The position numbers and the translations under genes were made by a program. The notes beneath the pieces are model-generated. The model was given only the letters and a program-made list of their open reading frames with translations, did not search any database and was not told where the DNA came from. Below, one piece after another: positions 22,896-34,757 of a stretch of 64,000 bases of DNA; position 1 is the first letter of the stretch, and each line of letters begins with the position of its first letter. The DNA is from Knoxdaviesia capensis (Eukaryota; Ascomycota; Sordariomycetes; Microascales; Gondwanamycetaceae): assembly GCA_001510575.1 (NCBI GenBank), contig LNGK01000007.1, forward strand, positions 2,449,593 to 2,513,592, given 5' to 3'.

Positions 22896-24931
22896 ATGGG
22901 CTCCGTCTCTGCTCCTAACTCCGGCCCGGGGTCAAACAAGCACCCCGGCGACAACGCGGGAACGCCCGGCAAGGACGGCACCGACAATAACGGCAAAGGC
23001 AACGGCGCCGCTACTGTCAACACCGCCGGCCAGGACGCCAACAAAGGCGAGAAGAAAAAGAAGAGTCGTCGCGGAAGAAGAAAGAACAAGAAGGTTCACG
23101 ACGAGAAGAAGAATGAAGGTGGCGAGGGTGGACCTGCTCAGCATCCAGCCCTTGCAGGCATTGTTGCTGGCTCTGCCACCGCCGACGGCGGCCCCGTGAA
23201 GACTGAGAAGAACGACACCATTGATTTCCCCGAGACTGCCGCTGGTGGTGGAGAGGAGATTGTTGTTGGTGGTGCGAAGGAGAAAAAGGTCCTTCGCTCG
23301 GGAGTCCGTGCTCGTCGCATCCGAAGCAAGAAGGCTAAGCGGGCCAGAGCTGCAGCTGCAGCTGCCGCTGCCGCCGCCGCTAGCGCCGCGAACACGAAGC
23401 TCAACGTTCTCAAAGAAGCTCAGCTCGGAGACATGGTCTCAATCGGTGGCAACACCAACGAAAACAAACCGGTCGCCAAAGAACAGAAGAAGTCCGGTTC
23501 GGCCAACCGCAAGAAGCGGAACAAGAACAAGAACAAGGGCCAGGGCAAGACGGCCCAGACCGAGGTCGGGAAGGTTCTGAATGACGTTGTTCAGAAGGGA
23601 GAGGAGACCAAGGCCGACACCAACGACCATGATCATATTGTGGGACAGAAGAATCTTCTGCACAATGTTGACAAGAAGGGAAACGGCGTGTTTGACATTG
23701 ACATTGTCACGAAGATGACGAGTGACATTCAGGTCAACGTGATGGAAGTTCCCGACGACATGGGAAAGGGGGCCGGCACTGGAACGGTTGACGAGACCGA
23801 TGCGGCTGCTGCGGTGGGAGACGACGAGACGTCTGGCGGAAAAGACCAGACTCAAAACGCTCCGACTGATGTGCAGAGTGCGGGAGGATCTGACGCCGAT
23901 ACATCCAGCAATGACACTGGATGTGACGACGCGACCGGATCCAACAGAGACGGCGCCCTGTCCGGTGTGATTGCGGACACCTCCTCTTCGGCCCACGAGG
24001 GCAACGAGCACGACGACAACACGGGCGCATCAGCCGCTGCAGGCCAGGAGGGAGCTACCGCTGACGCGGTGGTGGCGGAGAATGAGAGAAGCCGTGAGTC
24101 CAGCTCTGAACTCGAATCCTCTGAACATGATGACACGTTCGATACGGACAGTGAAAGCTCAACTAGTGTTCACACAGATGCGACTTCTGTCTCAGATGAT
24201 GAGGAGGAGGGTGGAGACGAGGGATGGTGGGGCGACGACGAGGCGGACGGTAAGTGATCTTCTCCAGAGTCCGAAAAGATAAACAAAGGAGAAATTTTGG
24301 GTTTGCTAACACAATCAATCGTTGATGTGCAACAGAAGAATTCGAAGAGTCCGAGGGCGAGGAAGAGGAGTTCGAGGAGGGTGAAGAGGGAGAGGGGAGT
24401 GAGGAGGGTGAGGAGGGGGAGGAGTCCGACGAGAATGAGGAAGAAGAGGAGGAGGAGGATGAGGAGTCCTCCAACGAGGAGGACGAGGAGGAGGAGGACA
24501 ACAACTCCTCCTACCAGTATTCGGAATATGACGATGACGAGGAGCTCGAAGAACTCCGCCGCCAGGTGGCAATCCAACATTGCCTGCACCCGGCGTACGA
24601 GCTGACCGCGAGCCAGATCCTGCAGTCAGAGCGGGCTCCTGCCAACGACCCCACGTCGCCGGCGAACATCCTGAGAGACGACTGCCTGATGTTGCGCGAA
24701 GCCGCTGCTGAGGGCATTCCGGCGGGCGTCCGCCGCTTCTGGATCGAGGCGCAGGCCGGCATGCTGGGCGCTGTGGGCGAGCTCGTGCCGCTTCGTGTGT
24801 TCCGCGGCCGCCGCACCGAGGTCGGCTTTGGCCTCGGCATCGACAACCGCGCTGCGCAGGCCGGATCGAAGAAGCCGGATGGCGGCAATGGCGGTGGAAA
24901 GGAGGGGGAGGAGAAGGAGGGAAAGAATTAG
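22896..24931 (+). CDS. Highly charged low-complexity protein of unknown function
   Basis: Two exons, 22896-24249 and 24336-24931 (donor gtaagt, acceptor caacag), give 649 residues. The N-terminal third is Gly/Asn/Lys-rich with basic clusters that look like nuclear or nucleolar signals (KKKKSRRGRRKNKK, RARRIRSKKAKRARAAA). An alanine run follows, then an Asp/Thr/Ser-rich middle, then an almost pure Glu/Asp stretch at the start of exon 2 (EEFEESEGEEEEFEEG and on). A short ordered C-terminal part follows (LEELRRQVAIQHCLHPAYEL, DDCLMLREAAAEGIPAGVRRFW), ending in a Gly/Lys/Glu tail. The layout recalls histone- or ribosome-associated acidic proteins, but no family is recognisable. The start lies just after the repeat-bearing leader. 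Confidence 0.8.
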
Positions 24932-26203
24932 GTGACAAGTTTGTTTCGTTTTGCTTTCGTTATTCGCTTCGTTTTGTTTTCGTTTTTCTTGAACATGAAG
25001 ATAGTCGGTCCATTTTCGTTTTGTCGCTGTAGCACAAATCGTTTCGCGTTCCACCACCGGCCCAAGAATCGACACTCTCCAGAGAACGCCGGGAGGAGAT
25101 CCCGCCGCTGCGACGGAATCTTCCGCGGTCTCTCTGGGGCTTGGGCCGGCGACAGCTGAATCTGGGTTCCGAAAGGCTTGACGACAATTTGCTTTTGATA
25201 GAAAGGGGGCTCGGATCTTCCTGGAGTTATCATGTATGGGGTGGGAGGAAATTGCGGAGGAACAAATTTGCTTTGGGATTTGGATTGGGAGAAGTTACTT
25301 ATAGAGGAAGAAGCCTGGCCAGCCTAGAAATTTTGCTTTTTAGCTACCTAGACAACCTAGAATAGATTTGATTCTTGATTGAATGCCTTTTTTGTGCGCC
25401 GTCTGATGTATATGTTAACTGATTTCGCCTGATCTTCATCGGATGTTTGTTACCCATAGATGTCACTGTATTACCGGTGATATTCCGATATGTGATGCGT
25501 GCCTGCCGAATGTGATCAAAGCCCGTGATTGTATGCCCTAGAGTAGAAGAAGAGAGAAGGAGAGCAGCCTGCTTCTTCTAGGCTGCGCGATAAGAGAGCG
25601 ATAAGAAGGTAAAGAGGAAGGCATATATCAGATCAATGTCACAGCCATGTAATAGAGCAGGAGTGAAACCATAGAACACAATCAGGATTAAACAACTTCT
25701 TCTATAGTGAGAGGTACTGTCCATTTTAGCAAGAAAGAAAAAAGAAGAACAAAGCACAAGAAGACTCCAAGTAATATATGCCACGCAAAAACGCCAGTCA
25801 GGAGGGAATCAGAAGGGGGAGATAGATCCTAAAGGAAGACCAGGATATAGGGGGAAACAAGGAATAGACAGATCTAAAGGGGGGTGGGGTTAAGAGAAAT
25901 AAGGAGGTTAGGTGAAGTCAAGATATAAGTGAGAAGTGCTATATACGGAGAATATGGACTGGACTATTAAAAACAGTAGTTGGTAGAAAGGGGTTATATA
26001 GAGAGAGAGGGTGACCCAGAAGTGAAGTAAGTGGTGGATGGGCGTGAGAGAGTAGCAGGTAGAGAGAAGGGAATATAGACAGTCACATATAAATGAGCAT
26101 AAGGATTTTGTACAGGATAAAGGAAGAAGGGTGGGCTGGCTGATCAAAAAGGGGGGAAAGATCAGAAGCAGATAAATAGTGATAGCACCACCAAAGGCAG
26201 AGG
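24932..26203. other. Convergent spacer with hairpin
   Basis: No gene is supported. T-rich 3' sequence follows 24931. From about 25370 the DNA becomes AT-rich with purine-rich stretches up to the end of the minus-strand gene at 26204. A perfect 7-base inverted repeat (GCAGCCT/AGGCTGC, 9-base loop) lies at 25564-25586. Confidence 0.5.
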
Positions 26204-27112
26204 CTATATGGGATTCTCCATCCCGGGGGGAGGAACAGACACAGGCGGCTGCGGCACCGCAGCACCGCCAGTCGTCGGATGGCGACTGCGCAGGGTGCTC
26301 GTCGACCCCAGCCCGCGCTTCTTCATCTTGCCGAGCACCGTGACGAGCTCACTCGCATCCGAGAACATGTCGTCGTCCATGCTCTCCTGCGCATCGTACA
26401 CCTCGGCGATGGTGGTCTTGGCGAGCTGGCGGCTGCCCTCCGCGTCGTGCATGCACTCGTACAGAAACGCCGCGTACTCCGTCTTGACCGATAGCCGCAG
26501 CGAGTGCGAGCCCCACAGCAGCTTCTCGGCGAGCGCCACGGCCTCTTTGAAGTACTGGTGCGCTGCGGGTAGGTAGTCCGCCGCTGTGATCAGGAAGTTG
26601 GCCGGGTACTTGTCGTCCGGGCCGAAGCCAGGCGGCGGGCCGACAGGGCCGCCTTCCAGCGGGTGGGTGGGTTGCAAGGAGGACATGGACGTCATGTCGT
26701 CGTCGATGACGGCGATGCCCTTGCCCTTGATGTCGCGCGTGGGCAGGATGATGTTGAACTCCGACACCGACGGGCTGTTGTAGAACAGCACGTAGATGTG
26801 GTAGAACGAGGCGCGCAGCTTGTACGCCAGCACTTTCAGCTCGCGGTAGCGGCCGACCATCGGCAACACGTACTGCTCCAGCATCTTGAGGCCCTCGCGC
26901 GAGAGCCATATGATGCGGTACACTAGGTCGAGGAACCGCGGCGACCGCACGTGGTCGCTGCGGCGTAACCGCTTTGCGTTGACTAGGTGCTGGGCCAGGC
27001 TGAGCGAGAGGCCTAATATCTTAAACAGCATATTCGACAGGATGGGGTTTTCAGACTCGACGGCTTTCGCCAGTCGGCCGAGGAACTTTTGGTCAACCTC
27101 TGAGGCTGCCAT
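26204..27112 (-). CDS. 14-3-3-superfamily-like protein
   Basis: A single-exon minus-strand gene of 302 residues. The start at 27112 (MAASEVDQKFLGRLAKAVE) is preferred because conserved sequence begins there; the open frame extends 38 codons further to 27226 with a low-complexity prefix. The protein is mainly helical: ENPILSNMLFKILGLS, RIIWLSREGLKMLEQYVLPM, ELKVLAYKLRASFYHIYVLF, HQYFKEAVALAEKLL and TEYAAFLYECMHDAEGSRQLA. The last parts correspond to the C-terminal helices of 14-3-3 proteins (nutrient-sized helical repeats, then LAKTTIAEVYDAQ in place of the LAK...FDDAIAEL element). A flexible Pro/Gly insert sits in the middle, and the tail is Pro-rich. It is a divergent member, so binding to phosphopeptides is an inference. 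Confidence 0.85.
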   Translation of the reverse strand: MAASEVDQKFLGRLAKAVESENPILSNMLFKILGLSLSLAQHLVNAKRLRRSDHVRSPRFLDLVYRIIWLSREGLKMLEQYVLPMVGRYRELKVLAYKLRASFYHIYVLFYNSPSVSEFNIILPTRDIKGKGIAVIDDDMTSMSSLQPTHPLEGGPVGPPPGFGPDDKYPANFLITAADYLPAAHQYFKEAVALAEKLLWGSHSLRLSVKTEYAAFLYECMHDAEGSRQLAKTTIAEVYDAQESMDDDMFSDASELVTVLGKMKKRGLGSTSTLRSRHPTTGGAAVPQPPVSVPPPGMENPI

Positions 27113-30100
27113 TGGCACGGCTGGTGACACTATTGTGCTGTGCGGAATGGCTGGCTCACGGGTCTGGATGGGATGGGTGGATGAGTTGGTGGACAAGGCG
27201 TGGAGGGAATAGAGATAGAGGCTCAATAGCGTGACTGAAAGCCGGAATGTTTAGGGTATCCACCAACGAACACTAGATAAGCGGGATGATTGCTGCAAAC
27301 TAAGAGAAGATGTCCGAAGAGAGCGAAAGCCAGCGGAGACAACCAAAGTTGGATATTTGAACACCAGCGTTGAAAGAAAGACGAGAGAAAGAGAGAGAAG
27401 AATATGGACAGTTGAAACCGAGGTGGCTAGGCACGCCTCGTGAGATTCGAGAAAGAGCAAAAGCCTAATGGCGATGGCTAACGTAGGAGGCGAAGAACGG
27501 AGCCACGATTTTCTCCAGGGCAAAAAGAGGGCTGGATGGTTGTGGGCTCCGGTGATAGCGAGCGTGTGAGGCTTTTTGATGTTCCACAAAGTGGGCGTGG
27601 ATTGCAGTTTTGGGCTGTTCGATAACGACAGTATCTATCAGTAGTCCTGGGTATTCAGATCCGGCATTTGATAAGGACCTAAAGATGGGGCGATGAAAGA
27701 AAGAGTGTTCCCGGCGAACTGTTGTTGCTGCTCAGGGGGAAAGAAATCAGGAGAGAGCGAATAGGCAGATCGGATGGCCTCCAATACCACACGGCAGGTC
27801 TGGACGACTGTGGAGGATAAATTCGGTTAGCGACCACAACAGAGGACACAAAGAAGAAGCATCTTTTTGAGTGAAACATGCACCCAGAGTTGCAGAGCGT
27901 GTGTGTGTGTGTGCGAGAGAGAACGAAAGTCTCACAGTTCTAAGACAACATAAGCAGAGGGATATGGTAGACTTACAGCAAGAAACAACACACGTACCAC
28001 CAGGCCAACATACACGCACACACCAGGCGAAAGGAGAGAAGAAAAAAATATAAGGAGGCTGGAGAAACGACCGGTCTTTTTGCACAGCCAATAACTCTCG
28101 ACGCAGGTTCTCCGATTTTTTTTCTTATACGGAGAAAGGACACTCTCAAAAGCGGTTCTGTGTTGTCCAATCCAAAGCGGCGTGGCCGTGGGGAACTTCC
28201 AAGGTGAGCTGGCGTATCAAATAGGGGCGATGACACCGAGCAGCTGTGCACGTTGGGCAGAAGATCTGGAGAACGAGCAAGCAGTTAGACAGGGGACATA
28301 GAGTGGAGAATGGATGATGACACGCTTCTACTGCACACTGGTTCTCGCAGGCAAACAGAGGTTCATATAGGGGGGGACCTTGGGGTGGATGTCTTGGATG
28401 TGATATCGCGGAAGTTCTGCTGTCTGAAGCCGAGGCGGTGAAGGACGGAGAACAACCAGAGATGCACAACACCGCAGTGGTACTGCTTACCAGAGAAGTC
28501 TACCAACCTAGGCGTCAGAGAGGAGCAGATATGGCCCTGATAAGCGGATATCAGAGTGGTCTGGGCCGCTTAGTGGAGCGGACAAACGTGGACGGTGTTG
28601 CTGTCCGTCAAGGAGGCTGTATAGCAAGGCCGACCGGATATCAACAACGCGAAACCCCCAAATGTGCGACTATCGAACAGCAGCCACAAGCAAACGGACT
28701 GCACAATCAACACACGGAATCAGGCCGGTCACTATAGGGACTGCGACCACTGAACGTGTATGCAGCAACAGCTAGAGTTTGAGAGGGCGGATGCAACCTT
28801 GCCACAAAAGAAGAAGGAAAAACGAGAGCGAATATGCAGAGCGGTGGATCTGCATATGCAGGCGGATGCAGGTTGAGTGGGACACAGCAAAAAAGGAAGC
28901 AGACGCGTAGGTTTGCGTGTCTGGGGAATCAACAACAAAAAACAGAGTGTTCGCCAGTTCCGGAAGAAGTCTCCCTTGCTTTTAACACCGGACCACGGCT
29001 GGAAGACCAGCAGAGCCAGAAGAGAGAGAAAGAGAGAAGAGAGGTCTCCAGCTGTGAGATAGATCTCTCTCGCAAGAGTGCGCGTCTGACAGGATTTGGC
29101 CCCCGCCTCCACTTGCGCAAAAAGCCACACTCAAACCCCCAGGCTCGGAGAGCTGGACACCAGCACCGGCGAATCAGCACGTCCCGATGGGCCGGAGTGC
29201 GAGCTGGAGGAGGGCAACAAGAAGCTATTGCCTGCACGATGCGTTGTTCAACAACACCAGGTGGCGTGGGTGTGTTTTCTTGGGCGGCCGACTTCTTGAC
29301 CGCATCCACAATAAAGCGAAAATGAAGCTTCACGACTGGCTGGAAGAGCTCAGCCGGAGGAAAAAAAAGTAATGGTGACCAGGAATAAAAAGTTGTAAGA
29401 TACTATGAAAAGTCCGGTAGGCCTCCGCTGGCGACCTGAACGAAAGAGACACTCAAGATCGTCGGTGGCTGGTAAGAGAAGACCAATTCTCTGACGTAGA
29501 GGCGCTACTGAGGTGTTCCCTGCGAGTTCCGGGCTTTTGGGATGTGTGCTGTGGTTTCAACGAGGGCCTCAAACGAAACGACGAGAAGCTGCCCACCCCG
29601 ATTTGATTTTGTTTTGCTTTCGGTCCCTTCCTCTACCTCTCCCCCTTCCCAGAAGTCCGGGTCTCAATGCTCAATTGGGCCACTGGCGACCTGGCAAGGC
29701 CATTCCCGGGGAGGGTCGCGCAGGCTGTTGTGCTGGAAACTTGGGGCCGGCCGGGTGGGAGGGCTGACGGGGTGTTTCGGTTACGCAGAGAGCGCAAACA
29801 CAAGCACAAAAGGAGCTGTGTAGATAGAGACAAAGTTCGGTCGGTGCGTTACGGCGTGTGTTTGGTGTACAGGGTGTTCCGAGCCAATTGGTGATCGGAA
29901 TGGGACCGGACGATGGGCCAAGGTTGGGCGGCCAGAGCTGTGCGATTGGATAGCGAGTGTTTCGGCCTGAGGAATGGGTGGAATGTATGGAATGCGCGCG
30001 CTACGGGCCGAGCAGCGACGTCGGGAAGACTAAGAGAGACGACTGAAGTGGTATATATCGCGAAGATGGCCGTATTTGTGTTATTTACTTTTCGCGGAGG

Positions 30101-31663
30101 GAATCAGCTAGAGTTTGATGCTCGGAATCGCGGGTCGGGAGTTCGCTCTTGTTCAAGAAGGAAAAATCGATGATGTCGTGCTGAGTTGTTCGCTTCGATC
30201 CGCGCAAACGAGGGAGATCGAGATCGTCGCGGCCGCAGACAGAGATTATATCACAGGAAGCAATTGAATAGCCCGCGTGTATGGAGTATCAATTCAACTT
30301 CGTAAATTCAGTGATAATGGGAGAAGAGCGAAGAATGAAAGAGAAGAAAAAAGCCCGAGGACATGAGAACCGGGAAACGCGACCCCCAGTTTGGGACCTG
30401 TTGATTTTTTTATTTTATTTTTACGCTTTTGCCGATATTAACACGGCTCGATAAAAGCTGGGCCAGGGAAGGAAAAGAGAGAGCGGTATAGTGGTAGACT
30501 GAACCTGTGGGAGTTCTGGCCCGGGATCAATATTGGCGGCCAAGTAAGGGCAGGGTTGTTAATGGTAGATTGGTGAGAGAGGAGCAGCACGCCTCTTTTT
30601 CTGTCCTGTTCACGTACAACGCTCGTCATCCGTGGTAAGTCAAGATTGACAGAGACCAGAAGATGCAGAAGCAGAACAAACCCGAAAGGCTCGTGAAGGT
30701 CCGAGTGGTTGTTTCCCAGTAAACCTTTTGGCCGGTGTCGATCGTTATGCACAATTCGTTTTTGGGCCGGGCTGGTCCTGCTGCAAGGAACCGCGCAGAA
30801 GCTCTCCAGAAAAAGGTCAGCTCAGCTGCACCTAAAACTGAAAGGTTGAGTTTGGTTTCCCCTGCAGCTTGGGCTCGGTAGCCGTGACCGGGGTTGCCGT
30901 AGCACTGAGAAAGCACACTGCTTCGCGCGCTGATTCTTGCTAAGGCTGGATGGGAGGTGGGCAAGCGAGCGAGGATAATTCCGTTGCTATCAGCAGATAA
31001 TTAGAGGGTGCTCGGGGCTAGAGTCGATCTGGGAATAGAGGCCCGGCCCAACGCGGTAAAGTGCGCAATGTTAGATGCTGTATTCCATGATTAATGTTCT
31101 CTGCAGCGGGTTGATGGGCGGTAATATTTACCGTGGAAGCAGATAGAGCTTGCATATTTTAGTGCAGGGCGGATATTGCTGTTGAGGTTGCGAGGATCTC
31201 CAAGGAGGGAATGGAATGGAATGCAACCAGGAACGCTTCGTCGGGATGGATGGATGGATGGATGGGATGTGTGCCTGCATATTGCTATGCCGCAGTGCCT
31301 GAACTGGGCTGGAGGACTTTAATTTTGGGCTTCAGGTAGAGTGGGAGTTTTTTATGACTTTGCACAGAATAGTCTGTACTGTATGTACTGTTCCTTCGTG
31401 TGTGTGTCTGTGCGTGTGGGAGTGAGGTTGTCCCGGCTGAACCAACTGGCATCGCTAACGCTTTATCCAGTATATGCACCGAAGCCGTTCATTAGGTAGG
31501 GCTGGATGCGGGTAGGTTAGAGAGTGCACAAAAACCGGGCGCTTTTTTTTTCATCTGATTGTCAATTTCGTGTAATTCATCGATTGGCGTTAAGCGTCAT
31601 ATTGTCCACGGCATTTCCGCGTGGATTCGTGCTGGTCATATCCGCTATCTGCCGTCAGCGACT
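27113..31663. other. 4.5 kb spacer without recognisable genes
   Basis: It contains the upstream region of the 14-3-3-like gene and the 3' side of the small gene ending at 31664. ORFs are short and without family features. I see a short GT run (27900-27912), a GATG repeat (31246-31265) and a T run near 31545. Nothing else can be supported. Confidence 0.55.
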
Positions 31664-32353
31664 TTAGTCGAAGCAGTAGCCGCAGTACTCCTTCACCCGG
31701 CGGCGGAGGGCCGCCAACGATCCACCCAACGGGGCAGCCAGGTGGGTGAGGATGACCACGCAGGTGTCGCCTATACAGAAGGAACAGGAGACACACAAGA
31801 TTAGCCTTGATACATGAGGAGAATGGGGAAGGTGTTACGTACGATCCAGCCGGGCAATGTCTCCGTACAGGGTCGGGAAGCCGGGGATTGTGCCGTTGGT
31901 GAGGAGGGAGCGCATCGGCCGAATCAGGGTGGTGGGGGTGAGCCAGGCGGGATCGGCACGGGTGGTGATGGCCTGGCCCTGCAAGCTGCATGGAGGTTCC
32001 AGGGTTAGGGTCAGGCGTACATATGGGAGGTTTCGGGCCATGCAGAGGGAGGGTGTGTACATACGCGGCACTCGGGGGGTCGATGCGGTCGATGCGGCCG
32101 GCGAGAGCGTGGAGGATATCCTTCACGGCCTGGATGTTGGCGTTCGACTCGCTTCTGACTTCCTCAAGCCGGTCCACAAGATTGTTGAGAAGGGTCAGGA
32201 TCTCGCCGGAGACCCGGGCCCGGGCCGGGGCCGGGGCCAGGGTCGGGGCCGGGGTGGAACTATGGAGTGAGAAGTACCAATTAGCATTTCCACATATAAG
32301 GAGACTCATCTGGGTATATGTACATACTGTTTGTTCTCCTTGTTCATATCCAT
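31664..32353 (-). CDS. Small four-exon fungal protein, coiled-coil plus SAP-like C-terminus
   Basis: Minus-strand exons 32353-32328, 32259-32065, 31985-31843 and 31770-31664 join in frame to 156 residues. Donors are gtatgt, gtatgt and gtacgt; acceptors are catag, tgcag and tatag. The protein starts MDMNKENKHSTPAP, has an Ala-Pro/Ala-Arg repeat, then a heptad-like helix (ILTLLNNLVDRLEEVRSES, IQAVKDILHALAGRIDRID). The C-terminal segment reads TLIRPMRSLLTNGTIPGFP, DIARLDRDTCVVILTHL and LAALRRRVKEYCGYCFD, a helix-turn-helix arrangement similar to SAP-like motifs. Because each exon is short, it is easily missed by ORF finders. Function is unknown; oligomerisation through the helix is likely. Confidence 0.78.
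32214..32257 (+). repeat. G-run cluster (G-quadruplex candidate) inside a coding exon
   Basis: The plus strand, antisense to exon 2 of the small gene, carries at least seven runs of three or more G separated by one to three bases. On the coding strand the same DNA encodes the Ala-Pro/Ala-Arg repeat. Confidence 0.8.
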
Positions 32354-32410
32354 AGTTGAAGTGGTGCTGGAGACAAGGATTTTGGTGGGATACTTATGTG
32401 TTGATGGATT

Positions 32411-32496
32411 GGAGAGAAGAAGAAGAAGGAGAAAAGAAGAAGGAGAAAAGAAGAAGAAGAAGAAGAAGTAAAGAAGAAAGGAAAAAGAAAAGGAAA
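32411..32496 (+). repeat. Purine tract (GAA/GGA-rich)
   Basis: About 86 bases almost purely A and G, broken by one T, with GAA and AAG triplets dominating. It lies just upstream of the small minus-strand gene, so on that gene's sense strand it is a CT tract of the kind found in fungal promoters. Confidence 0.85.
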
Positions 32497-34018
32497 TAAA
32501 ATTCTAGAGTCAAGCCCTAATGATCATTCCTTCTCGTGGCCATCTACCATCCACTTAAAGGAAATAACGAAGGCAGGTGAGATGCCAGCTGCTTCCTTCC
32601 CCAAACTAATCGGTGTGCGTTTGCCAGCCATTGTGACTTCAATAGACGATAACTGGTGATATCTTCATCCAGACGATGTAGTGCTGGAATCTCTCAACTA
32701 TCTACATACTCGTGCCATCAGCTTATCCCAAACAGCCGTTCTGATATATGACAGACCCTAGTTTCAGTTTCCTCAGCCCTCATATAACTGCGTCGGTTAC
32801 TTTGGTCCTCTAGACCATTCTGGGTGTAATATATAGCCCTCCATGCCATATTCTTTTCCCTTAGCTCCTCCCAGCAATACATTGGTGATCTCCGGAATGC
32901 CCCATGAAGACAAGCCGATTTCCTCTTACTTACGCAAGGTGGAACTGCCAGAGCTGCTCTGCATCCTACTGACCTATCACCCCGATTCACCGACATCAGG
33001 ACAGGTGCGGTAGTGAAGATGTCACTCCGGATGCCCTTACAGCGGCCACAGACAAATAGCTTCACACTGTCTTCATTCTTGCTTCTCAGCCACTCACTTT
33101 CCAGATACGGTGTCCCCTGCCATCCCGAGCCGAAACAAAAACGCATCGGCACGGCTGCCCACGCTTCCAGGCTGTGGCTATCCAGACCGGCCCGTGTTTT
33201 CCTGCAGCCGCCGCCGTTCAGTCTATTCGGCTTCTTTTGTTTGCTGGTGGCTATGTCCTGACCGCCCGGTTTGCATGTCACCGCTGGATTTGCAGACCGG
33301 ACTCACCTTCTCTGCTTCTGCTCGCTGTGTGTGCTCTCTTTGATCATCCACAAACGGAACCGCAGCGCGGCACTGCATCCTATTCGCTGCCGAGAGACAT
33401 GGGCGACACACACACACACAGACATACACCCGACTGACCGAGTTTCTTTCTTTTCTGGCGCTGTAGTGTGTGTGTGTGCTTTCTTCTTTTTCCGTGCAGA
33501 TCACATAGTGCCATGCCCACGCACACCACCCACCCCCCCTACGAAACCTGACGATCCGTGGCGCGCAAGAAGAAACCCTCACGGCGCCGAAATTCCTGCG
33601 TCGAGGCATTCGCTAGGGGGCACCAACGGATCCTGTAAGCAAAAGAACGACGTATGCAGAGGAAAGAAAATATGAGGGAAGGAGAAACATGGAAACACGC
33701 TCCACGGCTGGCCACAGGGAGACCCGAGACAACGCGCGGGTGTTCTGCGATGCCTGTGTGTGTGCGTGTGTGTGTGTGCCGGCTTGCGGGAGCTGAGACG
33801 GGCTGAATCCCGCGAGCCGCTCGCGTTTGGGAGGTGAAGCAGCCATGTGTTTGCTTTTTTTGCGTCTTTGCTTTTGGTTGTGTGTTTCCAAGGAGGTGAG
33901 CACACGGAAAGGAAACGAGAAAATAAAGAGGAAAAAGGAAGTGCAGGTCAGCACTAGGACGACACCACTCAAGCTCAATCTCGGTCTCGTTGCAGCCTGG
34001 AAAGCGGTCTCACACATT

Positions 34019-34041
34019 TATATATATATATATATATATAT
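34019..34041. repeat. (TA)n microsatellite
   Basis: An uninterrupted TA dinucleotide run of about 23 bases, roughly 420 bases upstream of the small Cys-rich gene. Confidence 0.95.
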
Positions 34042-34463
34042 CTGGCTCGCTCTCGTCCTTTTCTCGCGGGCTGGGTACTCTCGACTTGTCTGTCTCTAGT
34101 CTTCTAGCGAGTCCGGCACTGGTATATGTCCACTTCACCTCGCTGGACGGTTGATGAGATCAAGACACTTATCTTCCTTCCATTGACTTGCCTGGATAAT
34201 CGGTCAAGCGAGTTCTTTATATGTGCATCATCCCAGAGTTTACACCAATATTGCATAACTTTACTACCTTCTCTTCTCCAGACATTCTGCAAGAGCATCT
34301 CTTAGCCAGTCGACTGCCTTCCACCACACACACCGCACACACACATCCACACATGATATATATACCACATACTTATCCAACACCAACAACCCACCCAGAC
34401 GACCTCCAACAACAACACCCAACCCCAGCAGAAGCAAAAAGAAAGAAAAGAAACTCCACCAAG

Positions 34464-34757
34464 ATGTGCCAGGACTACGCCATAACCTTCGCCTGCAAGC
34501 ACCAGAGCTTCACCTTCGCGCGCTACTGCACACCGGCCAACCTGATCCAGAAGCCCTGCAAGCAGCGCGACATCTGGAACACCATCGGCGTCGACGAGGC
34601 GTGCGACGAGTGCGCGCTGTGCCGGCCGCGCCGCGTTGCCCCGCCGCCGCCGCCGCCGCTGAACCCGGCCGCCGCCATGGGCATGGCGGCGGGGGTGCGG
34701 CGGCGCAGTCAGGTTCAGAGGGGGGTGCGGGGGTATTCGGCGCGGAGGGCGGTTTGA
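34464..34757 (+). CDS. Small Cys-rich fungal protein
   Basis: An intronless gene of 97 residues. The open frame continues upstream to 34221, but ATG 34464 has a good context (caccaagATG) and begins the Cys-rich domain (MCQDYAITFACKH). Seven Cys lie in the first 53 residues, at about 2, 11, 22, 32, 47, 50 and 53, the last three as CxxCxxC (CDECALCRPRR), plus His 13. This spacing suggests metal binding. A proline run and a basic tail (RRRSQVQRGVRGYSARR) follow. There is no signal peptide, so it is not an obvious secreted effector. It resembles short fungal proteins that start MC with a C-x(8,10)-C-x-H pattern and have no known function. Confidence 0.72.
   Translation: MCQDYAITFACKHQSFTFARYCTPANLIQKPCKQRDIWNTIGVDEACDECALCRPRRVAPPPPPPLNPAAAMGMAAGVRRRSQVQRGVRGYSARRAV

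Larger units (their letters stand above)
32354..34463. other. Divergent spacer
   Basis: No gene is supported. Apart from the purine tract (32411-32496) it contains an AC run (33408-33421), a GT run (33466-33478), an uninterrupted TA run (34019-34041) and an AC/ATC-rich leader-like stretch just before 34464. It separates two genes transcribed away from each other. Confidence 0.55.

Noticed and set aside
27113..27226. Longer start for the 14-3-3-like gene
   Set aside because: The 38-codon prefix is low complexity (HALSTNSSTHPIQ) and looks like translated leader; family similarity begins at the ATG at 27112.
31838..32309. Unspliced 239-codon ORF over the small four-exon gene
   Set aside because: It reads through three introns with good GT-AG borders; only the spliced version gives a coherent helix and C-terminal domain.
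34221..34463. Upstream extension of the small Cys-rich ORF
   Set aside because: The prefix is a translated AC-rich leader (THTAHTHPH); the ATG at 34464 has a better context and begins the Cys-rich domain.
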